A DNA stretch of 64,000 nt from assembly GCA_020637165.1 (NCBI GenBank), contig JACJWN010000003.1:909579-973578 (forward strand). Direction: 5' to 3'. How positions within the stretch are numbered: the first letter of the stretch is position 1; each line of letters opens with the position of its first letter. Source of the stretch: Mycolicibacterium sp. (GTDB lineage Bacteria > Actinomycetota > Actinomycetes > Mycobacteriales > Mycobacteriaceae). The position numbers were made by a program, and so were the translations under genes. The notes below the pieces were generated by a model. It searched no databases. It was given only the letters and a program-made list of their open reading frames with translations, and had not been told where the DNA came from. This document shows positions 35,086 through 44,901 of the stretch, one piece after another.

Positions 35086-36737
35086 TGGGCCTCCTCGGCC
35101 ATCACGCCCGGCAACCGGGCGATGAACTCCGCGCCGCACAACTCCGCGTCCGGACTTCCCGGGCTGGACAGCCGCACGTCGCCGCCCAGGGCCCGGGCGA
35201 TCTGGCGGGACAGCGCCAGGCCGATCCCGCGCCCACCGGGCAGATCGGAGTCCGGCTTGGTCGAAGCGCCCTCGACGAAGACCTGATCGACGAAATGCTC
35301 CGCGACACCGTGGCCGCTGTCGCCGACGGTGATATGCAGAGTCGAATCCTCTTGCAGCAGTTCGACATCCACCACTTTCGTGTCGCTGTCGCCGGCGCGC
35401 ACGGCGTCGATCGCGTTGCCGAGCAGGTTGCCGAGCACGGTGGTGACGTCCACGGGGAAGGCCACCCAGCCTGGCGCCCAGGTGTTCTCCCCGATCCGCA
35501 GCGTCGCCCCGGCCTCCCTGGCCACCGCCGCTTTGGCGGCGAGGAAAGCCTGCAGGAACGGGTCACGGATGGTGTCGAGACCCGGCAGCGCCGTTCCCAG
35601 CGGCCCCGAGCCGAGCAACTCCTGCAGGTACCGCATGGCCTCGTCGGTGTGCCCGCTGTGCAGCAGGCCGCTGAGCAGATGCAGCCGGTTGGCGAACTCG
35701 TGGCGTTGAGCGCGCAGCACCGTGGTCATCAACTTGACCGCGTCGAGCTGGCGGGTGAGCAGTTCGACGTCGGTGCGGTCCCGCACGATCAGCACCGTTC
35801 CCAGTTCGCGTCCTTCCCTGGACACCGGCCGCGCCGAAACCACCAGCACATGCTCCCCGACGGTGGCGACCGTCGGCGTCGATTCGCAGGATCGCAGAAC
35901 CTCCAGCACCCGCGGAGTCAGCCCGATCTGGTCGACGGGGTGTCCCACGGCGGCGCCGATCTCGAGCAGCCTGGATGCTTCGTCGTTGACGAAGGTGGTG
36001 TTGCCCTTGGCGTCGGCGGCCAGCACGCCCTCACCAATGCCGTGCAGCACCGCCTCCTGGGTGCGCACCAACTCGGTCATCTCCGGGGGCTGAAGGTCCA
36101 GGGTCTGCTCCCGCCAGCGGCGGGCCAGCAGAACACACAACACCACTCCGAGCAGCAGGGCGGGGCCGCCGGTAATGGCCGCCCCGCGCTGATTGCTTCG
36201 CAACAGTTCGTACACCGACGACGTCGACATTCCGACGCTGACCTGACCGACCACTCGGTCGGAACCCGGCGCCAGCACCGGAACCTTCGCCCGGATCGAG
36301 GGCCCGAGGGTGCCGGTCTGCTGGACGACTTGTTCTCCACCACTCAGCGCGGACGGATCGGTGCTGACCCGCTTGCCCAGTTCCTCGACGTTCGGATGGG
36401 ACAGCCGGATGCCGCGGTCATTGGTGATCACCACGAACAGGGACCCGGTGCCGAGGCGGACCTGCGTCGCGACCCTTTGCAGCGGCCCCCGCGCCAGCTC
36501 CGCGGCCGGCGGCGTGCCGACGGCGTCGTAGTGGGCGACCTCCTCGCGTACCGCCGGCACGGAGGCGAGCACCCGTGCGATGTCGAGCGACCGATGACCG
36601 TATTCGTCGATCAACCGGTGGTGGAGCACCACTCCGGCGAGTGCGAACGCGACTCCCAGGGTGAGGGCAACCACCGCGAGCTGCAGCAGCAGGATCTGCG
36701 TTGCCAGCCGCACATCGATGCGGTGCTTGCTTGCCAC
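35082..36737 (-). CDS. CitA/DcuS-type sensor histidine kinase
   Basis: The 551-residue protein has TM1 (LLLQLAVVALTLGVAFAL), a periplasmic PASp/Cache sensor at ~45-180, and TM2 (ALLLGVVLCVLLARRW). A cytoplasmic PAS follows (~225-335), then the phospho-acceptor box LRAQRHEFANRLHLLSGLL and an HATPase with GNLLGNAIDAV and GGRGIGLALSRQIA. This class senses citrate or C4-dicarboxylates. No transporter or target operon is adjacent, so the ligand is inferred only from the family. Confidence 0.92.
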   Translation of the reverse strand: MASKHRIDVRLATQILLLQLAVVALTLGVAFALAGVVLHHRLIDEYGHRSLDIARVLASVPAVREEVAHYDAVGTPPAAELARGPLQRVATQVRLGTGSLFVVITNDRGIRLSHPNVEELGKRVSTDPSALSGGEQVVQQTGTLGPSIRAKVPVLAPGSDRVVGQVSVGMSTSSVYELLRSNQRGAAITGGPALLLGVVLCVLLARRWREQTLDLQPPEMTELVRTQEAVLHGIGEGVLAADAKGNTTFVNDEASRLLEIGAAVGHPVDQIGLTPRVLEVLRSCESTPTVATVGEHVLVVSARPVSREGRELGTVLIVRDRTDVELLTRQLDAVKLMTTVLRAQRHEFANRLHLLSGLLHSGHTDEAMRYLQELLGSGPLGTALPGLDTIRDPFLQAFLAAKAAVAREAGATLRIGENTWAPGWVAFPVDVTTVLGNLLGNAIDAVRAGDSDTKVVDVELLQEDSTLHITVGDSGHGVAEHFVDQVFVEGASTKPDSDLPGGRGIGLALSRQIARALGGDVRLSSPGSPDAELCGAEFIARLPGVMAEEAQ

Positions 36738-36758
36738 CCCGGAAGCTTAACCGGCCGG

Positions 36759-38180
36759 CTAAGCAGAATGAGCAAAAGCCCCGTCGGCAACCTCGTCGAG
36801 CCATCCGGACGCGGCGTCGATAAACGCCGAACGCAGCACCCCGAGGTAATCGTGCACCGAGTGGCGACCCTCCGGGGTGTCCGGGAAGGAGACCGTGACG
36901 ATGGTCTGGTCGGCGTTGCGAGTGACCCACATGTTGAAGCCGCCGTGGGACAGCTCGTCGATGTAGAGCCCGAACCGGTTGGCGTTGGCGTCATAAAGCC
37001 TGCGGAAGTCGAACAGCGACACCATCATCGACGGCCGCCCGGGCGGGGTAACACCGAGTTCGTCGGCCGAGGCGAGATCCAGCGCGCGCTCGAACGGGAC
37101 GGTCGACAGGTGGCGGTTGGCGTCGAAGGACTTTTGTGCCGCCCGGGCCATCTGACCGAAGTCTCCGTCCTCGACGGGGACCGAAACCGGGAAGACGCTC
37201 GCGTACCAGCCCGCGCTGAACGCCTGCGCCTCGCCGGTCCGGGTGTCCGAGGGGCTGAAGGTGTGGAAGGTCTCGGTCCCGGTGATCGAGTGGTCGGCGA
37301 TGGCCGCGCACGCCATCACACCGCCGCTGAACCGCGCGCCCGCGGCGCGGCAGGCGGTGTCGAACGCCTCGGTCTGCTGCGCGTTGAGCAGTTCCACGGT
37401 GATGACCCGCCCGGCACTGGTGGTGGAGGTGTCGCCCAGGTCCAACGGGAAGCCCGGCCAGTCTCCGTCGACATCGGCGGCGAACTCGGTCCAGTCCTTG
37501 ATCGGCCTGGAGTCCATTGTCATGGCCTCCACCTGCATGCCCTGCCGCGCGGTGAAGTCACGGTAGCCGGCGGTCTGCGGCAACGGGTTGGGAAGTTCGT
37601 GCACCAGAGCCTGGTAGGTGAGGTGGATGTCGCGATAGATCAGAACACCGGAAGACCCGTCGCTGTGCAGATGGTCGATGCTGGCGTAGACGGTGAAGTG
37701 GTCCGCCTTCTGCACGACGCCGAAAGTGAAGCAGTCCCAGTCCAGGGTGCCCGGGGTCGCGGCCACCACGTGGTTTCGGATCTCGTCCTCGTCCATGAAA
37801 CCCAGGGCGGTGGGAACGAACTCAATGAGCGCGGGGTCCTGAACGGTCCGCCGGGTGATGATCCCGGCGTCGTCGCCCTCGACATCGAAAGCGCTGTGGT
37901 ACGTGTCGTGTCGACGCAGGTGGGTGTTGATCGCCTCGGTCATCGCTGCGATGTCACACCAGCCGTCGACTTCCCAGGCAGCCATGATCAGCCGCGGCAC
38001 CTCACGCCCTACCGTGCGGGCGAAGTGGGCCGTGCGGAGGTGCTGTGCCTGCTGGAAACTGGGCGGCAGCGGGTCACGATCGGACCGAGCCACAACTTCG
38101 CGACTGGCTGTGGACGCGGTCCACGTAGTCACCGGCCCACGCCCTGGCTGCCAGGACGAGATGGAACCGATGGCGACCAT
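36759..38180 (-). CDS. PapA-like condensation-domain acyltransferase
   Basis: The 473-residue protein has a condensation/PapA fold. The catalytic motif reads SIDHLHSDGSSGVLIYRD (DHxxxDG form of HHxxxDG) near residue 165, and the latch/DFGWG-like region appears as DELSHGGFNMWVTRNADQ. Mycobacterial relatives esterify trehalose or polyketide lipids. The start MVAIGSISSWQPG was chosen because GAGGAG lies at correct spacing. The upstream region contains four TGCGCA repeats. Confidence 0.82.
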   Translation of the reverse strand: MVAIGSISSWQPGRGPVTTWTASTASREVVARSDRDPLPPSFQQAQHLRTAHFARTVGREVPRLIMAAWEVDGWCDIAAMTEAINTHLRRHDTYHSAFDVEGDDAGIITRRTVQDPALIEFVPTALGFMDEDEIRNHVVAATPGTLDWDCFTFGVVQKADHFTVYASIDHLHSDGSSGVLIYRDIHLTYQALVHELPNPLPQTAGYRDFTARQGMQVEAMTMDSRPIKDWTEFAADVDGDWPGFPLDLGDTSTTSAGRVITVELLNAQQTEAFDTACRAAGARFSGGVMACAAIADHSITGTETFHTFSPSDTRTGEAQAFSAGWYASVFPVSVPVEDGDFGQMARAAQKSFDANRHLSTVPFERALDLASADELGVTPPGRPSMMVSLFDFRRLYDANANRFGLYIDELSHGGFNMWVTRNADQTIVTVSFPDTPEGRHSVHDYLGVLRSAFIDAASGWLDEVADGAFAHSA

Positions 38181-38567
38181 TTTCGAACTCCTCACGCTTT
38201 GGGTGTTTTGTGCTCCCGGTGAACGTAGGAGAACCAAAACCCCATGTCGCGTTTGTGCTCGCTACCCGCGAAGTGCGCAATATGCGCACTTTTGCGCATT
38301 CTGCGCACCGGATCGGTGCGGCGCCGGCGCAGCCCCTCAGGGCGAACTCGAGAGGCCGGCAGCGGACACCGCCAGTCCAGGTTTGACTTCACCGGCGTCG
38401 GTCAATCTCTACGCCAGGAATCGTTTGCGGAGAGGAGAAAAAGTCCGGTAGGCGAATGGAATCGAAATTAGCCCCCAAAAAATCGACGGGGCCTATAGTT
38501 CGCTCATCCGGCTCTCGGCGCCCGCGTCGGGCGCTTTGGGGTTCTTTGGCACGGACTGGAGGTCGGC
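38181..38567. other. Divergent intergenic region with repeated TGCGCA motif
   Basis: This 387-base region lies between the PapA-like gene and the RsbW-like gene. It holds the TGCGCA array (listed separately) near the PapA side. The half near the RsbW-like gene is less GC-rich and contains TTGACT at about 38381 and TATAGT at about 38501. No credible gene of its own was seen. Confidence 0.6.
38272..38307. promoter_or_regulatory. Four-copy TGCGCA operator array
   Basis: TGCGCA occurs at 38274, 38283, 38293 and 38302, spaced 9, 10 and 9 bases. The first two form the extended palindrome AGTGCGCA-N3-TGCGCACT (38272-38290). It lies ~95 bases upstream of the PapA-like gene and ~260 bases upstream of the RsbW-like gene. 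One-turn spacing suggests cooperative binding of a dimeric regulator to one DNA face. Confidence 0.6.
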
Positions 38568-38951
38568 ATGTTCATCGGGCGGCAGGCCCTCGCCGATGTT
38601 CACGCTGCCCTGGAAGAGTGCTGGAGATCCAATAGCCACGTTCCGGAGCGGGTGCGGTTAGAGATCGACATCGCGGTGGGAGAGATCGTCGCCAACATCG
38701 TCGAGCACGCGTCCCGGGGCGAGGCGGTGCTGGTGCAGATGTCGATCGAAGTTCTCCCCGGTCAGATCACCATCGACCTGACCGACGACGGGATCGAATG
38801 TGAGGTCGACCCGGACGAGGTCCAGATGCCCGATGAACTCGCCAAGCGCGGGCGGGGTTTGGCCATGGCACGGCTCGTGTTGAGCAAGTTGTCCTACCAA
38901 CGATCCGGCGCCCACAATCATTGGCGACTGGCGAGCCGCTCCTTCGCTTGA
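38568..38951 (+). CDS. RsbW/SpoIIAB-like anti-sigma ATPase
   Basis: The 127-residue protein is a single HATPase_c domain with N-box VGEIVANIVEHASRGEA, G1 box DLTDDGIECEV and G2 box KRGRGLAMARLVL. It is the size and pattern of serine-kinase anti-sigma factors that bind a sigma factor and phosphorylate STAS antagonists. It stands alone without an adjacent sigma or STAS gene. The two PP2C phosphatases at 8990-13393 are possible partners in a switch, an inference only. Confidence 0.88.
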   Translation: MFIGRQALADVHAALEECWRSNSHVPERVRLEIDIAVGEIVANIVEHASRGEAVLVQMSIEVLPGQITIDLTDDGIECEVDPDEVQMPDELAKRGRGLAMARLVLSKLSYQRSGAHNHWRLASRSFA

Positions 38952-39030
38952 GGGTTCGCCGTCGGCCCGGGAAGTACCTTCTGCCGCGGCGACACCAGGG
39001 ACCCGAGGCCGGCCGGGCAGAACCGGGTGC

Positions 39031-39288
39031 CTATTCGGCTAGGCGGAAATATGGTTCAACCCTGCCGCTGAGCTTGATAACCATGGGATTCCCGCGACGA
39101 TCCCTGGCGGTAGGAACCTCAACTCGGACCCAACCCTCCGCCACGTCGTACTCGTGAACATTGGTCTTCTCAACGCCGTTGAAACGAATACCCACATCGC
39201 GGCTCAGCACCTCTTCGCTGTAGAATGGGCTGCGCGGATCAATGGAGAGGTGATTCGGCGGAACGTCTGCTGTCTGGTCCTCGGACAT
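39031..39288 (-). CDS. DUF3297-family small protein
   Basis: The 85-residue protein has the characteristic blocks HLSIDPRSPFYSEEVLSRD, VGIRFNGVEKTNVHEYDVAE and VIKLSGRVEPYFRLAE. DUF3297 proteins are small, widespread in proteobacteria and actinobacteria, and of unknown function, sometimes mislabelled as glutathione peroxidase. It is a monocistronic gene. Confidence 0.82.
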   Translation of the reverse strand: MSEDQTADVPPNHLSIDPRSPFYSEEVLSRDVGIRFNGVEKTNVHEYDVAEGWVRVEVPTARDRRGNPMVIKLSGRVEPYFRLAE

Positions 39289-39423
39289 GATGGCCTTCGT
39301 CGAATGTGCGTCGTGGGTCGAATCCCTGAGAACCTACGCGACCCTGACCGGAGTGGCCAACTCACTCAGCCGGTCGTTTGCTGATCGGGCTCCCTGGTTG
39401 TCAATGCCAGAGACCGCCAAGGC

Positions 39424-40656
39424 CTACGCGCTGAGCAGTTCGCCGATCGGCTGGTGATCGTCGCGAAGGCGGTCGGTGTCGACAGCTTCGCGGCCGCGGA
39501 TCAGGGCTTTGATGTCATCGAGCACGTCCCAGACATTGACCGCCATCGCGGCCAGGATCCGGTCAGCCTCGTCGAGCCAGAAGGCGATGAACTCGCGACC
39601 CGAGACATCACCGCGGAACACCACTCGCCGGTAGTCGGGGGCGAAGCCGACGTACTCCATTGCGAGGTCGTACTGATCGGTGAAAAAGTACGGCAGTTCG
39701 TCGTACGTTCCCGGCGTGCCGAGCATGCCGGCAGCGGCGACAGCCGGTTGCTTGAGCGCATTGGCCCAGTGCTCTGTTCGGACTCGGGCACCCAGGACCG
39801 GGTTCCATGCGGCGGCGACATCGCCGACCGCGAAGATGTCGGGGTCACTGCTGCGCAGTGCGGCGTCAACCACTACCCCGCCCCCCTCGGTCTCGAGGCC
39901 CGCCCGCTCGGCGAGTTCGATATTGGGCTGCGCGCCGGCGGCGACCAGAACGGCATCGGCGTCGACAAGCGATCCATCGGCAAGCCGGATTCCTCTGGCC
40001 ACATCGGCTTTCGTGGTGATCTCCGACACCTTCGCATTCAGCCGAAGGTCGACGCCATGGTCACGGTGCATCTCGGCAAAGACGGCACCTGCCTCCTCGC
40101 CGAGGGCGCCCATCAACGGGACGGCGGCCATTTCGACCACGGTTACGCGCGCACCGCGTTGCCGCGCGACCGCCGCTACCTCCAGCCCGATCCACCCACC
40201 ACCCACGACCGCCAGCGAACGGCAATCGGCCAGTTTCGCTTTCAGCACAGAGGCGTCGTCGACGGTGCGCAGATAGTGGACGCCGGCGGCGTCACATCCC
40301 GCCAGGTCGGGCCGCCTGGACCGCGAACCGGTCGCCAGCAGCACTTTGCCGAACGGCACACTGGCGCCGTCAGCGAAGAGGACCCGGCGGGCGGACCGGT
40401 CGATGGCGGTGGCCCGGGTACCGAGCCGCAGGTCGATATCGTGATCGTGATACCAGTCCGAGTCCAACGTGGTGAAACTCGCCAGGCTCTTCTCTCCGGC
40501 CAGGTAATCCTTCGACAGCGGCGGGCGCTCGTAGGGTAAGTGGTTTTCCTCTGAGACCAACACAATCGGACCCGCGTAACCTCTGTCACGCAGTGCCTCT
40601 GCCGCTTTGGCTCCCCCGAGTCCGCCGCCGATGATGACCAATGTCGGCTCTTCCAT
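39424..40656 (-). CDS. Ferredoxin/rubredoxin reductase (FAD-dependent)
   Basis: The 410-residue protein starts MEEPTLVIIGGGLGGAKAAE (FAD motif), with the signature YERPPLSKDYLAG, NADH-binding VVGGGWIGLEVAAVARQRG and FAD-binding IFAVGDVAAAWNP. It matches the ThcD/BphA4-type reductases that pass electrons from NAD(P)H to small ferredoxins, often for P450s. No ferredoxin or P450 is adjacent; the divergent neighbour is a catalase with a shared promoter region. Confidence 0.92.
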   Translation of the reverse strand: MEEPTLVIIGGGLGGAKAAEALRDRGYAGPIVLVSEENHLPYERPPLSKDYLAGEKSLASFTTLDSDWYHDHDIDLRLGTRATAIDRSARRVLFADGASVPFGKVLLATGSRSRRPDLAGCDAAGVHYLRTVDDASVLKAKLADCRSLAVVGGGWIGLEVAAVARQRGARVTVVEMAAVPLMGALGEEAGAVFAEMHRDHGVDLRLNAKVSEITTKADVARGIRLADGSLVDADAVLVAAGAQPNIELAERAGLETEGGGVVVDAALRSSDPDIFAVGDVAAAWNPVLGARVRTEHWANALKQPAVAAAGMLGTPGTYDELPYFFTDQYDLAMEYVGFAPDYRRVVFRGDVSGREFIAFWLDEADRILAAMAVNVWDVLDDIKALIRGREAVDTDRLRDDHQPIGELLSA

Positions 40657-40695
40657 CTTCACTACTCCATTCCCCGATCCCGGTCCCGAGTCCCC

Positions 40696-40722
40696 GTGTA
40701 GCTCTACTCGCCATGTGGGTAC
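40696..40722 (+). promoter_or_regulatory. Possible SigF-type promoter of the catalase gene
   Basis: GTGTA at 40696-40700 and GGGTAC at 40717-40722 are separated by 16 bases, resembling the actinobacterial SigF/SigB form (GTTT-N15-17-GGGTAT). The -35 match is weak. It lies ~50 bases upstream of the catalase start. Confidence 0.35.
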
Positions 40723-40773
40723 CCCTCTTAGGACGCTTTGAACAGCCGACGAAAGAGCAGGAGAAGACGACCT

Positions 40774-42249
40774 ATGGGCGACGACGACGCAAATACCTAC
40801 AACTACGCGACCACCGACTCCGGCGCACCGGCGCCGAGCATCGAACATTCCCTGACCATCGGACCGGACGGGCCGATCCTGCTGCAGGACCACTACCTGA
40901 TCGAGCAGATGGCCAACTTCAACAGGGAGCGCATCCCGGAACGACAACCGCACGCCAATGGTGGAGGGGCCCTTGGCCATTTCACGGTTACACACGACGT
41001 CAGCAGCTACACCAAAGCCGCGGTTTTCCAGCCCCGAGCGCGAACGGGACTATTGGCCCGCTTCTCCACCGTCGCCGGTGAACGAGGAAGTCCAGACACC
41101 TGGCGGGACCCGCGCGGGTTCGCGCTGAAGTTCTACACCTCGGAGGGCAACTTCGACCTCGTCGGAAACAACACCCCGATCTTCTTCGTCCGAGACCCGC
41201 TGAAATTCCAGAACTTCATCCGTTCGCAGAAGCGCCTGCAGGCTTCCAACCTTCGGGACAATCACATGCAGTGGGACTTCTGGACGCTGTCACCCGAATC
41301 GGCTCACCAGGTCACCTGGCTGATGAGCGACCGCGGCATTCCAAAGACGTGGCGGCACATGAACGGGTACTCCAGCCACACCTACAGCTGGATCAACGCC
41401 GATGGAGAACTTTTCTGGGTGAAGTATCACTTCAAGACCGATCAGGGAATCGAGTTCCTCACCCAGCAGGAGGGTGACGACATGGCCGGAATCGACACCG
41501 ATGCCCACCAGCGCGATCTTTATGAGTCAATTCAACGAGGCCATGCACCAAGTTGGACGCTGTACGTGCAGATCATGCCGTTCGAGGAGGCCAAGACCTA
41601 CCGTTTCAACCCCTTCGACCTCACGAAAGTCTGGCCACACAGCGACTATCCGCTGCATGAAGTCGGCCGCATGGCTCTCAATCAGAACGTCACCGACTAC
41701 CACAGCGAAATCGAGCAGGCCGCCTTCGAACCGAACAACCTTATTCCCGGAACGGGTCTGAGCCCGGACAAAATGCTGCTGGCCCGCGGCTTCTCCTACA
41801 GCGACGCCCATCGGGCGAGACTGGGTGTGAACTACAAACAGATTCCGGTCAACGCACCCAAGGTCGATGTCCGCAGCTACTCCAAGGATGGAGTCATGAG
41901 GATCCGCAAAGCGACCGATCCGGTCTATGCGCCGAACTCGACGGGTGGCCCGCCGATCGCGCCCGGCAGGTCATGCGAGGCTCACTGGATGGCAGACGGC
42001 GACATGGTGCGCAGCGCCTACACCCTCCGAACAGACGACGACGACTGGGGTCAGCCCGGCACCCTGGTGCGCGACGTTCTCGACGACGAAGGCCGAAATC
42101 GTCTGGTGGACAATGTGGTCGGACACGTCGCGAAAGGCGTCCGGGAACCGGTGCTGTCCCGGGTCTTCGAGTATTGGCGCAACATCGACGCCGACGTGGG
42201 CGAAGAGATCGAGAACCGCCTGCGCGCCGGCCGTCACAACGGCAACTGA
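40774..42249 (+). CDS. katA: Monofunctional heme catalase
   Basis: The 491-residue protein is a small-subunit catalase. It shows the distal His region [18 protein letters not shown], the Asn/Phe segment [19 protein letters not shown], and the proximal heme Tyr in [17 protein letters not shown]. It decomposes hydrogen peroxide in the cytoplasm. The start [14 protein letters not shown] is preceded by GCAGGAG. It is divergent from the ferredoxin reductase and followed by a hairpin terminator. Confidence 0.95.
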   Translation: MGDDDANTYNYATTDSGAPAPSIEHSLTIGPDGPILLQDHYLIEQMANFNRERIPERQPHANGGGALGHFTVTHDVSSYTKAAVFQPRARTGLLARFSTVAGERGSPDTWRDPRGFALKFYTSEGNFDLVGNNTPIFFVRDPLKFQNFIRSQKRLQASNLRDNHMQWDFWTLSPESAHQVTWLMSDRGIPKTWRHMNGYSSHTYSWINADGELFWVKYHFKTDQGIEFLTQQEGDDMAGIDTDAHQRDLYESIQRGHAPSWTLYVQIMPFEEAKTYRFNPFDLTKVWPHSDYPLHEVGRMALNQNVTDYHSEIEQAAFEPNNLIPGTGLSPDKMLLARGFSYSDAHRARLGVNYKQIPVNAPKVDVRSYSKDGVMRIRKATDPVYAPNSTGGPPIAPGRSCEAHWMADGDMVRSAYTLRTDDDDWGQPGTLVRDVLDDEGRNRLVDNVVGHVAKGVREPVLSRVFEYWRNIDADVGEEIENRLRAGRHNGN

Positions 42250-42277
42250 CAATCGAGGACGGTTGAGAAGACAGACC

Positions 42278-42296
42278 GCCGGGCGCAGCGCCCGGC
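42278..42296. terminator. Hairpin between convergent catalase and DUF4396 genes
   Basis: GCCGGGCGC-A-GCGCCCGGC is a perfect 9-base inverted repeat lying between the catalase stop (42249) and the minus-strand gene ending at 42301. It has no T tract, as is common for mycobacterial terminators. Confidence 0.5.
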
Positions 42297-42300
42297 CGGA

Positions 42301-43002
42301 TCACATCGACTCCTTGATACCGCGTCTGATCAGCCAGACGTTGGCCGGCCAGGCGGTCGCGAAACCTATCACCATCCCGATCTGCATTGAGAACCAGAAA
42401 ACCGGATCGCCCGGATGCAGCGGATGCCGAGCGAACACCACGAGGGCCATGACGGCCATCCAACCGAAGAGGCCGACCTCGAAGGCGCTCAGCGACAGAA
42501 CGTCGGCCTTCGCCGCCTCCAACAAACCCTTGCGCAGACTCAGTCCGCGCATCGGAGCGATGGCGAAGTACTGGAACACAATTCCCAGCGCCAGCGCGCA
42601 GATGTAATCGGCGACTAACTGCGCAACCAGAGCGCTGCCGAACAGAGTCAACCCCACGGCGAACACCGCGATCTCGGCGATGATGTCACCTAGGGTGCAT
42701 CCGGCCCCGCAGTGGCTGACGCCCACGGCGGTGGTCGCCCAACCTGGCTTGTCTGGAGGTCGGTCCCGACCGTGCTCAGTCAGCCACCGACTGCTCTGCG
42801 GCCTGCCGTAGCGGACATACATCCATACCGCCGCGGGGCCGAAGTACAGCGCGGTGATCGGCCAGACGGCCTCCATGACTGCCATCCGCTGGCGATAGCC
42901 GCGGACGAGAATGTCGAGACCGATTGCCAAGGCTGACATGACCGCCAGCGCGAGAGCGCACCACGCCAGCACGACCAACCAGGTCGGCAACCCCGTTACC
43001 AC
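42301..43002 (-). CDS. DUF4396-family membrane protein
   Basis: The 233-residue protein has about six hydrophobic helices. Conserved DUF4396 blocks are GVSHCGAGCTLGDIIAE near residue 95 (a Cys/His/Asp-containing loop) and ATAWPANVWLIRRGIKESM at the C-terminus. Function is unknown; the Cys-His motif in a membrane setting suggests metal handling. The GTG start lies 9 bases after the TPP-enzyme stop, so it is the second gene of that operon. Confidence 0.82.
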   Translation of the reverse strand: MVTGLPTWLVVLAWCALALAVMSALAIGLDILVRGYRQRMAVMEAVWPITALYFGPAAVWMYVRYGRPQSSRWLTEHGRDRPPDKPGWATTAVGVSHCGAGCTLGDIIAEIAVFAVGLTLFGSALVAQLVADYICALALGIVFQYFAIAPMRGLSLRKGLLEAAKADVLSLSAFEVGLFGWMAVMALVVFARHPLHPGDPVFWFSMQIGMVIGFATAWPANVWLIRRGIKESM

Positions 43003-43011
43003 CGGCGGTCC

Positions 43012-44802
43012 TCAGGAGCGGCGCGGAACGAATTCCTGGGCTTTGGTCTTGGCGCCCTGCATGATGATGTGCCAGCGGGCCGAATCACCCTTGGCCAAGG
43101 CAATCAGCAGATCCCTGCCCTGCTCGTAAGTGGCGTGCGGCGGGATCGGCGGGACCTCTGGGTCGCACCGCACGTCGAGAACGGTCGGCACGCCCGCCGA
43201 CAGCGCCGAATCCCACGCCCCGCCGAGTTCGTCGGGGTCGTCGACAGCGATCGCCTGCAGGCCCATGCACCGCGCGATGTCAGCGTAGGAGATGTCCGGG
43301 ATGGTCTGCGATTCCTCGAACTTCGGGTAGCCGCCCATGGCCCGCAGCTCCCAGGTGACCTGGTTGAGGTCATTGTTGTGGAACACACAGATCACCATCC
43401 GCGGATCGAGCCACTTGTCGTAGTAGCGCGAGATGGTCAGCAGTTCGGCCAGACCGTTCATCTGCATGGCGCCGTCCCCGACGAGCGCGATGACGGGCCG
43501 GTCCGGGTGGGCGAACTTCGCGCCGATTGCGTACGGCACCCCCGGTCCCATCGTCGCCAGCGTCCCCGAGAGCGAACCGCGAACGCCCTCGCGCATTTTC
43601 AGACACCTGGCATACCAATTCGTCGAGGACCCGGAGTCGGCGCACACGATCGCATCATCGGGCAGACGTTCCGACAGTTCCCAAACCACCCGCATCGGGT
43701 TGACCGGGTCGGCGGAGAGCATCGCCTGCCGCTCGACGGTCTCCCACCACCGGGCAACATTGTCGGTGACCTCCTCGCGCCACTCCGTCGCCTCGTTGTG
43801 CCGCAGCAGCGGAATGATCGCTCCCAACGCGGCCCCGGCGTCGGCGACGATGTTGACTTCGGTGGGGTATCGCATCCCTATTAGCGAAGCATCGAGATCG
43901 ATCTGAATCGCCCTGGCCTGACCGAATTCCGGCAAGAACTGGCTGTAGGGAAAATTGGAGCCCACGATCAGCAGGGTGTCGCAGTCGCGCATCAATTCGT
44001 AGCTCGGACGGGTCCCGAGCAGCCCGATCGCCCCGGTGACGTAGGGCAGATCGTCGGGCAGGACGTCTTTGCCCAACAGCGCCTTGGCGACACCAGCACC
44101 GGTCATCTCGGCAACCTCGCGGACCTCTGCGGCCGCACCTCGCGCCCCCTGCCCGATAAGGATCGCGACCTTTGATCCGGCGTTGAGAATCTCGGCTGCG
44201 TGCCGGACCGCCTCGTCGGAAGGCTCCACCAACGGCCAGTCCACCCCGGGATCGCTGGAGGGCACCTGCTTGAACTCGTGTCCCGGAGCGTGGAAGTCCT
44301 CCTCCTGCAGATCGGAGGGAATGATCACGGCGGTCGGACCGCGGCGCGCCTGGGCTATCCGGATCGCGCGGTCGAGCGCGTTGGGCAGTTGCTCAGCCAC
44401 GTTGACCTCGACCAGGTAATCACTGGCGACGTCTTTGTACAGCGATTGAAGGTCGATCTCCTGCTGATAGGAACCGCCCATCGCACTGCGTGCCGTCTGG
44501 CCGACGATCGCGACGACCGGCACGTGGTCGAGTTTGGCGTCGTAGAGCCCGTTGAGCAGATGGACGGCCCCCGGACCCGACGTCGCCATACACACCCCGA
44601 CCCCGCCGCCGAACTTCGCATACCCCGTCGCTGCAAACGCAGCCATCTCCTCATGCCGCACCTGGACGAAGCGCAGACCGTTGTCAGCGGCGCCGAATGC
44701 CCCGACGATGCCGTTGATCCCATCACCGGGATAGGCGAACACATGCCTGACACCCCAGTCCCGTAAGCGGGCGAGCAGGAAGTCGGCGACGGTCTCGGTC
44801 AT
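43012..44802 (-). CDS. Thiamine-diphosphate enzyme, pyruvate oxidase/dehydrogenase (quinone)-like
   Basis: The 596-residue protein has three domains of the acetolactate synthase/pyruvate oxidase class. They are an N-terminal pyrimidine domain with RHEEMAAFAATGYAKFG (catalytic Glu), a central domain, and a C-terminal PP domain with GDGAMQMN plus FHNNDLNQVTWE. It likely decarboxylates pyruvate or a related 2-oxo acid; PoxB-like proteins feed electrons to quinone. GGAGAAAAC precedes the ATG. It is divergent from the FAD/Fe-S oxidoreductase gene. Confidence 0.88.
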   Translation of the reverse strand: MTETVADFLLARLRDWGVRHVFAYPGDGINGIVGAFGAADNGLRFVQVRHEEMAAFAATGYAKFGGGVGVCMATSGPGAVHLLNGLYDAKLDHVPVVAIVGQTARSAMGGSYQQEIDLQSLYKDVASDYLVEVNVAEQLPNALDRAIRIAQARRGPTAVIIPSDLQEEDFHAPGHEFKQVPSSDPGVDWPLVEPSDEAVRHAAEILNAGSKVAILIGQGARGAAAEVREVAEMTGAGVAKALLGKDVLPDDLPYVTGAIGLLGTRPSYELMRDCDTLLIVGSNFPYSQFLPEFGQARAIQIDLDASLIGMRYPTEVNIVADAGAALGAIIPLLRHNEATEWREEVTDNVARWWETVERQAMLSADPVNPMRVVWELSERLPDDAIVCADSGSSTNWYARCLKMREGVRGSLSGTLATMGPGVPYAIGAKFAHPDRPVIALVGDGAMQMNGLAELLTISRYYDKWLDPRMVICVFHNNDLNQVTWELRAMGGYPKFEESQTIPDISYADIARCMGLQAIAVDDPDELGGAWDSALSAGVPTVLDVRCDPEVPPIPPHATYEQGRDLLIALAKGDSARWHIIMQGAKTKAQEFVPRRS

Positions 44803-44854
44803 GTTTTCTCCTTCATGTCACGGGGCACTCCACGGAAGGTGCGCTATCCGGCGC

Positions 44855-44880
44855 GTACCCGCCGAGGCCACCCGCCAACC
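44855..44880 (-). promoter_or_regulatory. Possible SigF-type promoter of the TPP-enzyme operon
   Basis: On the minus strand GGTTG (44880-44876), a 15-base spacer and GGGTAC (44860-44855) resemble a SigF promoter, about 53 bases before the TPP enzyme start. This is a motif match only. Confidence 0.4.
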
Positions 44881-44901
44881 GGATTGACAGGAGATTCTTC
44901 G

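Noticed and set aside
35295-38222. A 975-residue plus-strand open frame opposite the kinase and PapA-like genes
   Set aside because: It is a high-GC shadow frame; the minus-strand genes have clear domains, ribosome sites and overlaps, while this frame has only low-complexity Arg/Gly/His sequence.
38272-38307. CRISPR array
   Set aside because: The repeated unit is only 6 bases with 3-4 base gaps; there are no spacers or cas genes anywhere in the window.
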